64,000 nt of DNA from Lachnotalea sp. AF33-28 (GCF_003477885.1 NZ_QUEE01000004.1:186001-250000), one strand, 5' to 3'; shown: positions 33,038 through 42,051, numbered from the stretch's first letter. Numbers and translations: made by a program. Notes: generated from the letters alone by a model not told the origin.

Positions 33038-33517
33038 ATGAAAGTAAATAAAGCGGTGGCAATATTGACATTATGCTCCTTGTTTTTTTGTGCGTGTTCC
33101 CAAAATACTTTAGATACAAACGCGAATGGAGAAAACACTGAATCTATTCAAGAACCAAAAGTAACTACAGAAAACATAAACAATAGCGAGACTGTTGAAA
33201 TAACTGAAGATACATTGGCATCTTCGCCATTTAAAGTGCAAATCGATAAACCCACTTTAGAAATGGGAAAAGAAAAAGAAACAACTGTAATTATTACTGC
33301 GGACATAGAAAATTGGGATTATACTGTTTCTGCGGCAAATGGAACAATATCCGATTTATCCGCTATGTCTTTTACTTATACAGTTCCTAAAGATGAAAAA
33401 ATAAGAGAAGATACAATTACCCTGACATTATCTGATTATGATAACGGCAAACAATATAAATACAGTATTCCTTTTATTTTTTCTAAGATTGATGAAAAAA
33501 TGATTCTGGATAATTAA
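33038..33517 (+). CDS. predicted lipoprotein, unknown function
   Basis: 159 aa. Signal peptide with lipobox-like LFFCAC near residue 20, then a Thr/Glu/Asn-rich linker and a C-terminal beta-rich domain (FKVQIDKPTLEMGKEKETTVIITADIENWDYTVSAANGT..) resembling an Ig-like fold. AGGAGG lies 5 nt before ATG 33038. Much more AT-rich than the surrounding element, so it is probably separately acquired cargo at the IME-1 end. No family recognised. Confidence 0.7.
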   Translation: MKVNKAVAILTLCSLFFCACSQNTLDTNANGENTESIQEPKVTTENINNSETVEITEDTLASSPFKVQIDKPTLEMGKEKETTVIITADIENWDYTVSAANGTISDLSAMSFTYTVPKDEKIREDTITLTLSDYDNGKQYKYSIPFIFSKIDEKMILDN

Positions 33518-33521
33518 AAAC

Positions 33522-33611
33522 AATCCGGGAAGAGATTATAAAAAAATCGTAACATTGAATCTTGCAAGGGAATTACACGTTACAGTGGAAGAATTATTTA
33601 TACCGGAATAA
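33522..33611 (+). pseudogene. remnant of XRE-type HTH protein C-terminus
   Basis: The frame reads ..DYKKIVTLNLARELHVTVEELFIPE then stop. LARELHVTVEELF is the final helix of Cro/C1-type DNA-binding domains. The rest of the gene is absent, so this is a scar from an earlier rearrangement. Confidence 0.55.
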
Positions 33612-33700
33612 AGAATCCATTACTCCCGGCTTTGAAATATTTTTTATTACAGACAGGAAAGGCAGCCGCTTCCCGCCCACGGCTGCCTTCCTCATTTCTT

Positions 33701-33979
33701 TTACCTGTCCTCAAGCACTTCCAATATAATCTTTGCCCCAAGCCGGAAACCGAAAATAAAGGTTTCTGCTGTCTCAAGCGGGAGTGCGTCAAGCTGCTCG
33801 TCCATAATCTCTATAAAGCGTTCGCTAAGCGGCGGGTTAAATGCTTTTAGCTGTTCGATGAAATCCTCATAGTGGCTGTAATGCTCCCGGCGCATTTTCT
33901 GGTATCCTTCCGTCCTGACATTGACCTGTTCGGCTGGGTAGATTTCCCCGTCATAAAGCTGTTCCAGTACACTTTTCAT
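33701..33979 (-). CDS. conserved hypothetical IME protein
   Basis: 92 aa, soluble and helical: MKSVLEQLYDGEIYPAEQVNVRTEGYQKMRREHYSHYEDFIEQL..ALPLETAETFIFGFRLGAKIILEVLEDR. I have seen similar short proteins beside recombinases in mobile elements but know no function. AAGGAGG precedes ATG 33979, and a TTGACT/TAGAAT promoter lies at 34055-34028. Divergent from the RHH gene. Confidence 0.65.
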   Translation of the reverse strand: MKSVLEQLYDGEIYPAEQVNVRTEGYQKMRREHYSHYEDFIEQLKAFNPPLSERFIEIMDEQLDALPLETAETFIFGFRLGAKIILEVLEDR

Positions 33980-33996
33980 TTGTCCATCCTCCTTGT

Positions 33997-34093
33997 TTTG
34001 TATTATAGTTTTGTATTACATATTTGTATTCTATCATGTGATATATAAAAGTCAAGAAAAATCGTCTATAATGATTGCATATTTGTAATACGG
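33997..34093. promoter_or_regulatory. divergent promoters with repeated TTTGTATT operators
   Basis: Minus-strand promoter TTGACT (34055-34050), 16 nt, TAGAAT (34033-34028). Plus-strand TATAAT at 34067-34072. Four copies of TTTGTA(T/A)T occur at about 33997, 34010, 34023 and 34082, flanking both promoters. They are candidate binding sites for the ribbon-helix-helix protein encoded at 34103. Confidence 0.5.
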
Positions 34094-34102
34094 AGGTGTA
34101 AC

Positions 34103-34309
34103 ATGGCGGATAAGTTTGTGGTAAGGCAGAAGAAGCCGGACAGAAAGGAAGATAAATCCGTAGTGATGACGCTTCGGATAGACAGGGAATTGCAGGAGGA
34201 ATTTGATAAACTGTCAGCTAAAAGCGACCGCTCCCGCAATGAACTTATGTGCATGGCTCTGCGCTATGCGTTGGAACATCTGGAATTTATCCCGGAAGCC
34301 GGAGAATAA
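34103..34309 (+). CDS. ribbon-helix-helix (CopG/Arc-type) protein
   Basis: 68 aa. SVVMTLRIDRELQEEFDKLSAKSDRSRNELMCMALRYALEHL has the beta strand plus two helices of the RHH fold. GGAGG lies 5-6 nt before ATG 34103. Probably represses the divergent gene pair through the TTTGTATT repeats. Confidence 0.78.
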   Translation: MADKFVVRQKKPDRKEDKSVVMTLRIDRELQEEFDKLSAKSDRSRNELMCMALRYALEHLEFIPEAGE

Positions 34310-34376
34310 AAGCCCCGGCTTTTTCCATGCCCGAAAAAAAGACCCTTCTCCCGGAATGGAAGAAGGGCTGCTGTCA

Positions 34377-36026
34377 TTATTGCGCCGCCGGTATTTCCCC
34401 GACAAAGTTATAGATGATTTTGACTTCCTGAACCTTTTCGCCATCAACCTTGTTTATCTCGCCTACCAGAATCCGGCTGATAAGGCGGTTCAGGACAGTT
34501 TCATCCAGTTCCTGAATCGCTGCGTACCGGCGGATTTCCCGGATAAAGCTTCGTACATCGTTTTCCTGTTCGTTGGAACGGTGCAGGAGAAGGGATAAAT
34601 CCTTTATGCGGCTCTGGTTTTCCTCCTGCTCCTTTTCCATCGCCGCCGTCAGCTTTAAAAAACGCTGTTCTGACAGGATTCCTTTTGCCTTGTCGGTGTA
34701 GAGATTTAAAAACATTTCGTCAATCTCCTGATTCCGCTTTTCCAGCCGTTCCCGTTCCTTCTCCATTTCGGAAGCGTCCGACAAATACCTCCGTTCCATG
34801 CGGCTGCACAGCCGCCGGTAGAAAGCGTCTGCATCCTTCAGCGCCATTTCCGCCAATTCCTGAATATCCTTCAACACAAGGTTATACAAGTCCCTTGCTT
34901 CTATCTTGTGGCTGGTGCAGGCATCCTTCCCCAGCCGGTTATAGGTCTGGCAGATATAATACGCCTTGTCAATCGGTTCCCGTTCCTTACCGGTAAACCG
35001 GTTCTTCCCTGTCCTTCCGACCTTTTCATAGCGTGCCTGCATGGATTTGCCGCAGGTAGCGCAGTAAACCATACCGTGGAACAGGTTGTAAAAGGGGCAG
35101 GCGTTCCCCTGCATGATAGGAGGGCGGCGGTCAATCAGTTCCTGTACCTTCTCCCAATCTTCCGGGCTTACAATGGCTTCATGGCAGTCCTCTATGACCT
35201 CCCAATCCTTGCGGGGGATGGTGTCCACAGTGCCGGAGCGGATTCCTTTTTGGTGTGTCCGGCAAACCAGATGTGCGCCCTTATAAAAAGGATTCCGCAG
35301 GATATGGCTGATTCTTGCGCTCCCCCACGAATAATAATTGACATCACAAGCCGTATTGCTTTTTACCCGTGTGATAGGGATTTTTTCCTCCATGAGCTGC
35401 TTTGCAATCCGCATACAGCCCCAGCCGTTTAAAGCAAGGTCATATATCTTTCGGATTGTGGGGGCGGTCTGAGGGTCAAGCACCAGATGCCCCCGGTCAG
35501 CCGGATCACGCATCAGACCGAGGGGCGGCTGACCTCCGCAAAACTTTCCCTGACGGGAGCGGGTCATGCGTCCAGCCAGCACCTTTTTGGAAATATCCCG
35601 GCTATACATATCATTCAGGATATTTTTAAAGGGCGTGATGTCCATTTCCTGACGGGTCAGGCTGTCCACGCCGTCCGTGACGGCAATATATCTTACATTG
35701 TGTTTTGGGAAAAAGACTTCGATATAGCCGCCCGCTTCAATATAGTTTCTGCCAAGCCTTGAAAGGTCTTTGGTAATGACGCAGCCAACCTTCCCGGCTT
35801 CGATGTCGGCAATCATGCGTTTAAACGAAGGGCGGTTGAAATTACGCCCCGTGTAGCCATCGTCCACATAGTATTCATAGGGGAGCAGACCGTTCTTTTC
35901 AGCATAATCTTTGAGCAGGAGCTTTTGGTTGGAAATGCTCATGCTCTCGTTTGCGTTGCCATCGTCAAGGGAAATCCTGCAATAGAGGGCGGTTACTTTT
36001 TTGACTATTTTTTTATTCCTGTTCAT
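34377..36026 (-). CDS. large serine recombinase of IME-1 (TnpX-like)
   Basis: 549 aa. Catalytic Ser19 in ALYCRIS, SRLGRNYIEAGGYIEVFFP, ISKKV and the recombinase domain with zinc ribbon (YCATCGKSMQAR.. YICQTYNRLGKDAC), coiled coil and DUF4368-type C-terminus (VQEVKIIYNFVGEIPAAQ). It should catalyse excision and integration of IME-1 at the T4CP LGKE codons. It lies 1.5 kb inside the left end, with cargo between it and the terminus. Confidence 0.92.
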   Translation of the reverse strand: MNRNKKIVKKVTALYCRISLDDGNANESMSISNQKLLLKDYAEKNGLLPYEYYVDDGYTGRNFNRPSFKRMIADIEAGKVGCVITKDLSRLGRNYIEAGGYIEVFFPKHNVRYIAVTDGVDSLTRQEMDITPFKNILNDMYSRDISKKVLAGRMTRSRQGKFCGGQPPLGLMRDPADRGHLVLDPQTAPTIRKIYDLALNGWGCMRIAKQLMEEKIPITRVKSNTACDVNYYSWGSARISHILRNPFYKGAHLVCRTHQKGIRSGTVDTIPRKDWEVIEDCHEAIVSPEDWEKVQELIDRRPPIMQGNACPFYNLFHGMVYCATCGKSMQARYEKVGRTGKNRFTGKEREPIDKAYYICQTYNRLGKDACTSHKIEARDLYNLVLKDIQELAEMALKDADAFYRRLCSRMERRYLSDASEMEKERERLEKRNQEIDEMFLNLYTDKAKGILSEQRFLKLTAAMEKEQEENQSRIKDLSLLLHRSNEQENDVRSFIREIRRYAAIQELDETVLNRLISRILVGEINKVDGEKVQEVKIIYNFVGEIPAAQ

Positions 36027-36117
36027 AGTGTTCTCCTTCTACGAACAGGGACACGATACTATTATAGTACCATGCCCCCGCCGTCCTTTCAACTGTTTTT
36101 CGCCGGATTTTAGCCTT

Positions 36118-36306
36118 TTAACTGGCTTTTTGCCCCATCCATTCCTCAAACCGTTCACAGGTCTGCCGCTCAATAAGCTGCTCAAAGGCTTGCTGCATGG
36201 TTTGGCTGCCTGCAAACTCACGGGAGACGATGAACCGGACGCCCCTGCGCTTCCGTTCCGGTTCCGGCGCCTTTGCCGGATAGCTGCTCTGCTTTGTTTC
36301 TGCCAT
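36118..36306 (-). CDS. small basic conserved IME protein
   Basis: 62 aa, MAETKQSSYPAKAPEPERKRRGVRFIVSREFAGSQTMQQAFEQLIERQTCERFEEWMG. GGAGG is 9 nt from ATG 36306, better than 36312. No family assigned. It lies between the recombinase and the VapE-like gene, left of the iteron cluster. Confidence 0.55.
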   Translation of the reverse strand: MAETKQSSYPAKAPEPERKRRGVRFIVSREFAGSQTMQQAFEQLIERQTCERFEEWMGQKAS

Positions 36307-36382
36307 AGGCATTTACCTCCATAAAATAACCCGGAGCGTTGCCGTCCGGGTGCTGCGTGCGGTCTGCCGGTTGGGTGGGAGC

Positions 36383-36686
36383 CTGACAACGAAGTCTGAC
36401 AACGGGCGTTTAAAAACCCCGTACACAATCCCCGGCATACCGTTTCCTTTCCTGATTTCTTTTTTTCTGATTTTTTCGTTGCTTTCGTTGTCAGCAGGGA
36501 AAAATCCTTAAAATAAGCCGTTTGCAGGCTCTCCCCCTGACAACGGGGCTGACAACGGGGGCGGCAACCGGCTGACAACCGGCTACGCCTTTTCCCCTTG
36601 CAGCCATTCCTCCGGCAGCCCAAGCTGGACGGCTTCCTGTTCCGGTAAAAACTGGAAACCGGATTTTTCCTGACCTCCGTTGTCAG
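36383..36686. repeat. CTGACAACG iteron cluster
   Basis: Exact 9-mer CTGACAACG at 36383, 36396, 36537 and 36549, inverted copies at 36486 and 36678, and a near copy CTGACAACC at 36572. Six exact copies in about 300 bp are far above chance. They cover the region downstream of and inside the 3' end of the VapE-like gene. Candidate origin or replication-protein/recombinase binding array of IME-1. Confidence 0.65.
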
Positions 36687-38004
36687 GCGCTGCCCGTTCC
36701 CATCCTTTCTGCCGGTGGTAAGGGGCAGGAAAATGTCTGGGATTTTCAAAAGCTTTCCAGCCTGCCGCATAATTCTTCATCACGGAATTGATGTCCCGGA
36801 TTTCATACTGTTTCGGTTCCTCATAGGACGGATGCCCCAGCCCTTCATAGTAGATTTGCAGGGAGCAGACCATCTTTCCTCCATATCCGTCAAGGAAGTT
36901 TAAAATCCGGGCGGCAAACGTGTCCTCCGGCATGAATAATTTCTGATGTTCTTTCAGATACCGTTCCATGCCTGCGCTTAGTTTCAGCTTCCCTTCTCCC
37001 CGCCGGTACACCTCCATGACCTCCGCCCACATCTGGCTGACATAAGCCCTCGAAGCCGGTTCATCCTCCAAAATGTGAACCTCTGCTGTTTCCGCCTGCA
37101 CCAGAACAGGCAGAAACCGGCGGTTGCCGGTACGGTCAAGGGGCAGGAAATCCGGCGTGTTGGAAGTACCGGCAAAGACGCACTGGCGCTTATGGTCTTT
37201 CGGATGGACTTCATAAGGAGCCTTATAGGTTTCCTTCTGGCGGCTTAAAAAAGCCTTGATGTCCTCAATGCTCTTTGCGTTTGCGGTAGCAATCATTTCT
37301 GACATTTCAATAATCCAGTGTCCTTGCAGCTTGCGGTAGATATTATCATCATCGAGCCTGCGTAAATCATCGGAGAACCACTCGTCCCGGACGGCAAGGA
37401 ACCGGAAAAAGGTGGATTTTCCGGCTCCCTGACCGCCCACCAGACAGAGCATGACCTCAAACTTTGTGCCGGGCTTGAATACCCGTGTGATAGCTCCCAG
37501 CATGAACAGCAGGAGAACCTCATAGTTATAATCGCTTATCTCTGCGCCGAGGAACCGGTGTAAAGCGAAGCGCACCCGCTCTGTCCCGTCCCATGAAAGG
37601 CTGTTTAAATAATCCCGGATGGGATGGTAGCGGTATTCATTGGCGGCGACCTTGATTGCCCCTTCAATCCGCTTTTCCGATGTCAGTCCATAGTGTTCTT
37701 CCAGATACAAAACCAGATACTGGATGTCCACATCCGTCAGCCGGTTCCCGTCCCGATACCAGCCGAGGGGCTTCACAATATCCACCTGATCGGTCAGTAA
37801 GTTGTTGCTGAACGCCCCTTTTAAGAGCGGGTCATGGAGGAACACTGTCCGGTAGTTCCCCGGCGTGTTTGCAGTCTGCCCCTTCTGGGTCACTTCCAGC
37901 ATATCCCGGACTTCGGATACCGTTTTGTCACCGACAAGGCTGTCGGCTGCGGCTTGCAGTGCATTCCTTGTGGCTGCCGGTAAGCTCTGATATTCTTTTT
38001 CCAA
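36583..38004 (-). CDS. VapE-like P-loop ATPase, replication protein
   Basis: 473 aa. Virulence-associated-E-type SF3-like ATPase with Walker A GGQGAGKST and GNRRFLPVLV. Probably a replicative helicase for IME-1, working with the upstream CHC2 primase. TTG 38004 has AAGGAGG 9 nt upstream. It overlaps the primase gene by 77 nt. The iteron cluster lies at its 3' end. Confidence 0.85.
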   Translation of the reverse strand: MEKEYQSLPAATRNALQAAADSLVGDKTVSEVRDMLEVTQKGQTANTPGNYRTVFLHDPLLKGAFSNNLLTDQVDIVKPLGWYRDGNRLTDVDIQYLVLYLEEHYGLTSEKRIEGAIKVAANEYRYHPIRDYLNSLSWDGTERVRFALHRFLGAEISDYNYEVLLLFMLGAITRVFKPGTKFEVMLCLVGGQGAGKSTFFRFLAVRDEWFSDDLRRLDDDNIYRKLQGHWIIEMSEMIATANAKSIEDIKAFLSRQKETYKAPYEVHPKDHKRQCVFAGTSNTPDFLPLDRTGNRRFLPVLVQAETAEVHILEDEPASRAYVSQMWAEVMEVYRRGEGKLKLSAGMERYLKEHQKLFMPEDTFAARILNFLDGYGGKMVCSLQIYYEGLGHPSYEEPKQYEIRDINSVMKNYAAGWKAFENPRHFPAPYHRQKGWERAAPDNGGQEKSGFQFLPEQEAVQLGLPEEWLQGEKA

Positions 38005-38554
38005 TCAGTTCCACCTCCTTCCCATGCCCGATGATAATATCGGCTTTTTCCTCCGCCCCGCCGGTAAGCAGCGTGTCCAGCAGATACCCTATATACTCCT
38101 GTTTCTGCAAGGCTTCTACAAACAGCGGGTGCCATGCGTCCCCCGGCGATTTGGGGGCGTGTTCCGTTCTCCATCTCCCCAGCAGATGGTAATAATCGCT
38201 AAGCACCCGGAAGCATTTCTGCTCCGCCTGCAAGAAGCGAAGCTCCGCCGGTATGCTCCGTTTTACAGGCTTTGGCGAAGGTCTGCCCCGGTTGTCATAG
38301 GGGATTCCAAAATCCGCAGCCAGCCGTTTTGCCGCTTCCACGCCGGACAGGTCAAAGAGCCTTGCCGCAAAATCAATCACATCGCCGTCTGCCTGACAGC
38401 CGAAGCAGTGGAAGCGTCTGTCCGCTTTCAGGCTGGGCGTTTTATCTTTGTGGAAGGGGCAGCACGCCATGCCGTTCCTTCCTACATGGATTCCATAATG
38501 CTCCGCAGCCTGCCTTGTGGTGACAGCCTGCTTTACCGCTTCAAATACATCCAA
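37928..38554 (-). CDS. CHC2 zinc-finger primase-like protein
   Basis: 208 aa. N-terminal CHC2 zinc finger CCPFHKDKTPSL..FHCFGCQADGDVIDF of DnaG-type primases, without the TOPRIM catalytic domain. TTG 38554 lies 7 nt after AAGGAGG (MDVFEAVKQAV). It probably recruits or assists priming at the IME-1 origin together with the VapE-like ATPase. Confidence 0.85.
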   Translation of the reverse strand: MDVFEAVKQAVTTRQAAEHYGIHVGRNGMACCPFHKDKTPSLKADRRFHCFGCQADGDVIDFAARLFDLSGVEAAKRLAADFGIPYDNRGRPSPKPVKRSIPAELRFLQAEQKCFRVLSDYYHLLGRWRTEHAPKSPGDAWHPLFVEALQKQEYIGYLLDTLLTGGAEEKADIIIGHGKEVELIGKRISELTGSHKECTASRSRQPCR

Positions 38555-38593
38555 ACGCAATCCTCCTTCCAATCTCCATAAGGGGAAAATCTC

Positions 38594-39823
38594 CTACCGT
38601 TCCATATCCGGCTTTTTCCGTTCCGGTCTGCGGCGCATATCTTCCCGTCTTTCCATTTCCTCCTGCGCTTTTTTTAGCTGCTCCCGGATGGATTCCCTTG
38701 CTTTTTCCTTGATTCTTTCCTTGCCTGCCCGTTTGGTTTCCGGCTGCATAAGCGCTTTTTGGATTTTGGCAAAGGCGGTCTGCATCGTATTTTTTATTTT
38801 CCCAATCACCCCATCCAGACGGGCAGCGGCGTATTCCCGCTCTTTTTGCGGGGCTTTCCGTTCCGGGGAAAGAACCCACTTTTTCGATTCCTCCACCAGC
38901 CGGATGTCCTCCTTATGGGTTTCCAGCCGGACGGCATCCGCCACGACCTCCACCGCCTTGTCATAGGCGGCATCGGAAACATCGTCCAGAAGCGTCTCCA
39001 CATCCTCAATTTTCAATGTCAGTTCTTCCAGCTTCTGCTCCTGCGCCGCCAGCTTTTCCTTCTGCTTCATCAGGATATAGTCCTGCTTTTCCAGATACTC
39101 CCGTCCCCCATAGGACGGCTCCTGCTCCAGATGGACGCCATGCCGCCTGCTGATGTCAAAGAGCATGGTGCGGCAGACGGAATCAAAGGTCTGCTTGCGG
39201 TTGTTATGCTTGCCTTTTGGCTTATCCGGGTCAGGCAGGGGAATCCCCAGTTCCTCCAGCGCCTTTTCCTGCTGGGGACATAATTCGCCGTACCGGTTCT
39301 GGCAGTCGAATACATGGCGTTCGTGGATATGGGGCGTACCCTCATCCAGATGAAGCGCCCAGTTGAGGAGATGGACATGAGCGCCGAAACGCCGCTCAAA
39401 CTCCCCGTAAAATTCATTTACAATCTGAAATAACACCTCTGGCGGGACGGATTCCTCCACCGTCCCAATCTGGTAGATGGTTTCCTCCGGGCAGGTCTTG
39501 CTGTTCTTTAACAAATCGCCCACAGTGCGGTTGCGCTCCGTGTGCCGGGTCTTTTCATTCCTTGCGTTCTGGGCATCCACAAAATCGGAATAATGCTCCG
39601 TGTAATACATCCGCTCAACCTGTTCAAAGCTGCAATCCGGCTGGGAGGAATCCTCCCGGCTCCCGGCTGTCGTGTAGCCCCGGTAACAGTCCCAATAGAT
39701 ATTTTTCTTTGCCCGTTCCGAATCAATATGCTCGCTGTTTCCCACATCGAAGCGCCGGTCATTGTGGCGGGGATTATAAGTGCCGTTCTTGCCGGAACGC
39801 CCATTGTGCCGTGTCAGTTTCAA
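38594..39823 (-). CDS. MobV/Pre-type relaxase of IME-1 (TnpZ-like)
   Basis: 409 aa. Relaxase motif H158-x-D160-E161-x-T-P-H165-x-H167 (ALHLDEGTPHIHERHVF), typical of Mob/Pre proteins such as TnpZ of Tn4451, then a long coiled C-terminus. TTG 39823 (MKLTRHNGRSGKNG) has AAGGAGG 8 nt upstream; codons further up to 40240 translate repeat DNA and are excluded. It would mobilise IME-1 using the channel of a helper such as the host ICE. Confidence 0.88.
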   Translation of the reverse strand: MKLTRHNGRSGKNGTYNPRHNDRRFDVGNSEHIDSERAKKNIYWDCYRGYTTAGSREDSSQPDCSFEQVERMYYTEHYSDFVDAQNARNEKTRHTERNRTVGDLLKNSKTCPEETIYQIGTVEESVPPEVLFQIVNEFYGEFERRFGAHVHLLNWALHLDEGTPHIHERHVFDCQNRYGELCPQQEKALEELGIPLPDPDKPKGKHNNRKQTFDSVCRTMLFDISRRHGVHLEQEPSYGGREYLEKQDYILMKQKEKLAAQEQKLEELTLKIEDVETLLDDVSDAAYDKAVEVVADAVRLETHKEDIRLVEESKKWVLSPERKAPQKEREYAAARLDGVIGKIKNTMQTAFAKIQKALMQPETKRAGKERIKEKARESIREQLKKAQEEMERREDMRRRPERKKPDMER

Positions 39824-39913
39824 GTTTGCATCCTCCTTCCTGTTTGAAGATTTCCCCCGTGAGGGGGAGGGCTGCGAAGCTGCCGAACCTGAGTGATTTT
39901 GCGTCAGGTAATA

Positions 39914-39951
39914 CCCAGTACGAGTTGACGCAAGCATCAACTCTAGCTGGG
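39914..39951 (-). other. candidate IME-1 oriT hairpin
   Basis: GAGTTGA (39922-39928) and TCAACTC (39937-39943) form a perfect stem around CGCAAGCA, with CCAG/CTGG extending it outwards. It lies 91 nt upstream of the MobV relaxase start, the usual place for an oriT of this class. The nick site is not identified. Confidence 0.5.
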
Positions 39952-40093
39952 CAAGGCGTTTCACCCTTGACCCGATGGGGCTTGCCGCCCTCAACCCGCC
40001 AAGGCGCTTCGCCCTTGACCCGATGGGGCTGCCGCCCTCAACCTGCCAAGGCGCTTCGCCCTTGACCCGATAAGGGCTTGCCGCCCTTAACCC
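39951..40093. repeat. three tandem 47-49 bp repeats
   Basis: Units begin at 39951, 39998 and 40045, each reading GC(C)AAGGCG(C/T)TTC(G/A)CCCTTGACCC.. and ending CCGCCCT(C/T)AACC. Each contains the small palindrome CAAGG..CCTTG. They lie between the candidate oriT hairpin and the next gene, in the 413-bp gap ahead of the relaxase. The rest of the gap (40094-40236) shows nothing I can name. Confidence 0.75.
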
Positions 40094-40236
40094 GCCGCCG
40101 CATGACAGCCCGGAAAATGCCCCCGGAACGGGCATTTTCGCCGTCCGGGGCTTTCCTGATGTCTGATACCGGCTAATCATCCCGCAGGAAAAACGCCGGT
40201 TCCACACCCGCTGTTTTGACCGAAAACGCTCCCAAA

Positions 40237-40542
40237 TCATGCTGTTTTCTTTCCTACTGTTACGGGCTGGAAGCCATGTTCCTTTGCATAAGCCCTTGCC
40301 GCCGCCCGCCGTTCTTCACTGTATGGCGGCACCAGCCGGATGGACAGACGGGATTTATCCAGAACATAGGTCACGCTTCCTTCCGGCGTGGCTCTTTCCA
40401 TGCGGCACAGGAGCGGATATTTTTGGGAGAACTCCGCCAGCCGCCGCTTTAAATCCGCATTGAATGTATAAATGGTGGCTTCCTGTTCGGCTTCGTTGAA
40501 ATTCACAATCGTTTCCTTCTCATACTTAGACGGCTTCCTCAT
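40237..40542 (-). CDS. conserved IME accessory protein, family A
   Basis: 101 aa. ATG 40542 follows GAGGAGGG by 6 nt. The core ATIYTFNADLKRRLAEFSQKYPLLCR..GSVTYVLDKSRLSIRLVPPYSEERRAAARAYAKEHG closely parallels the IME-2 protein at 49041-49337. Function unknown; conservation across two unrelated IMEs suggests a role in the Tn4451-like backbone. Confidence 0.7.
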   Translation of the reverse strand: MRKPSKYEKETIVNFNEAEQEATIYTFNADLKRRLAEFSQKYPLLCRMERATPEGSVTYVLDKSRLSIRLVPPYSEERRAAARAYAKEHGFQPVTVGKKTA

Positions 40543-40819
40543 ACATTCCCTCCTCATAATCAGTGCTGGCTTCCACGACCCGCAGGCAGCGTTTGCAGCG
40601 GAAGTAACCGTCCATTTCCATGCGGAGGTGGCGGTAAAAATCGGGGAACCATTCTTCACCGGCTTCCTGCTCAATTTTGCGTGTAAGCCCCAAAAGCCAG
40701 TGCTTCGCTTCCGGGTCAACCGTCAGTGAAACCAGCAGCTTAAACCGTGTCACCGTGTTTTTATGGCTGGGGCAGCCAAACACATACAACGCCTTCTTTT
40801 CTTTGATATTTAATTTCAT
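40526..40819 (-). CDS. conserved hypothetical IME-1 protein
   Basis: 97 aa from ATG 40819 (MKLNIKEKKALYVFGCPSHKNTVTRFKLLVSLTVDPEAKHWLLGL..). A C-terminal FRCKRC pair could bind zinc. Overlaps the following gene by 17 nt. Family not recognised. Confidence 0.6.
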   Translation of the reverse strand: MKLNIKEKKALYVFGCPSHKNTVTRFKLLVSLTVDPEAKHWLLGLTRKIEQEAGEEWFPDFYRHLRMEMDGYFRCKRCLRVVEASTDYEEGMYEEAV

Positions 40820-41196
40820 TCTGCACCTCATTCTTTCTGGGGCTTTTGCCCCGGTGTGAAAGGGCATCCGTCTCCCGGATTCCCTTTTGTGTCAACCAGT
40901 TTCATTTGCCGTTTTCCTGCAAGCCGTTCCTGCCCGGAGGTTCTCTCCCGGCGTATCGTCCCTGTTGGTGCGCTCCTGTCATGGCGGCACTTCCCCCAGA
41001 GCCATATCCGCTTGCAGCCGGTCATTCTGTTTTCAATGTTCCTTCTGACCTCTCCATCTTATCGAAAAAAAGCGGCTTTCCCCGTATGTCCAAGACGATG
41101 GAAAAATCCGCAGAAACCGGATATTTCCACGCTTATGGAAATCGTGGTATAATCCTTGTATCAGCGGATTTTAAAGAAGAAAGGGGATTGATTTTT

Positions 41197-42051
41197 ATGT
41201 ATGTGAAGCTATCCATACCGGAACGGCTAAAGGATTTAAGGGTGGTAGACAAGCACCTGACCTTAGAGCAGCTTGCAAATGAAACCGGACTGTCCCGGTC
41301 TGCCCTTGCAAAATACGAGGGAGACGGTTATAAGGACATCAGCCCGTTTGCCATTGCAACGCTGGCTGATTTTTACGGCGTGTCTGCCGATTACCTGATG
41401 GGGCTGACGGAAAACAAGGAGATCCCGAACATAGAAGTCCAGTCGCTGCACTTAAACGACAGCATGATAGAGCTTTTAAAAAGCGGAAGAATCAACAACC
41501 GGCTGCTCTGCGAGATTGCCACCCATGAGGATTTTCCACGGCTCCTGACAGACATTACTATCATCGTTGACCGCATCGCCGGTATGCGTGTCAACCAGCT
41601 CAACATGGACTTAGAAGCAGCCCGCCAGACGGTCATGGAAACCTATGCGCCGGGGGAGGATGACCTTTATATGCGTACCCTTGAAGTGGCACAGGTGGAC
41701 AGTGACGATTATTTCAACCACATCGTCCACAAAGACCTTGACCGGATTGTAAAGGACATCCAGACGGCGCACACAAGCGACACCACAACCGCCGATGAAC
41801 GGCAGCCCACGGTAGCGGAGATACAGAGGAAGTTTGCACAGCTTATCCAGACAGGAACCAGCGGAGAAGAAGCCTTTATTCAGGTATTCTGCGACCAGAT
41901 GGAAATCCCTTATGATAAGATAACCTCTGAGGAATTTACCTCTTTTTTAGGGATTCTGGGGAAATCCAAACACGCAAGGAAGTTCCAGAGTATGCGGGGG
42001 AAGGGCAGCCCTATCCCGCCCACATGGAACGGCGGCAGGAAGCGGCGATAA
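41197..42051 (+). CDS. XRE-family repressor-like regulator
   Basis: 284 aa. N-terminal Cro/C1 helix-turn-helix (IPERLKDLRVVDKHLTLEQLANETGLSRSALAKYEGDGYKDISPFAIATLADFYGVSADYLMGL) plus a long helical C-terminus. The frame is open from 40846 but AAAGGGG precedes ATG 41197. Divergent from the 40819 gene; probably the IME-1 master regulator. Confidence 0.82.
   Translation: MYVKLSIPERLKDLRVVDKHLTLEQLANETGLSRSALAKYEGDGYKDISPFAIATLADFYGVSADYLMGLTENKEIPNIEVQSLHLNDSMIELLKSGRINNRLLCEIATHEDFPRLLTDITIIVDRIAGMRVNQLNMDLEAARQTVMETYAPGEDDLYMRTLEVAQVDSDDYFNHIVHKDLDRIVKDIQTAHTSDTTTADERQPTVAEIQRKFAQLIQTGTSGEEAFIQVFCDQMEIPYDKITSEEFTSFLGILGKSKHARKFQSMRGKGSPIPPTWNGGRKRR

Noticed and set aside
39824..40240. N-terminal extension of the MobV relaxase
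   Set aside because: Translates tandem repeats and the candidate oriT; AAGGAGG supports TTG 39823 as start.
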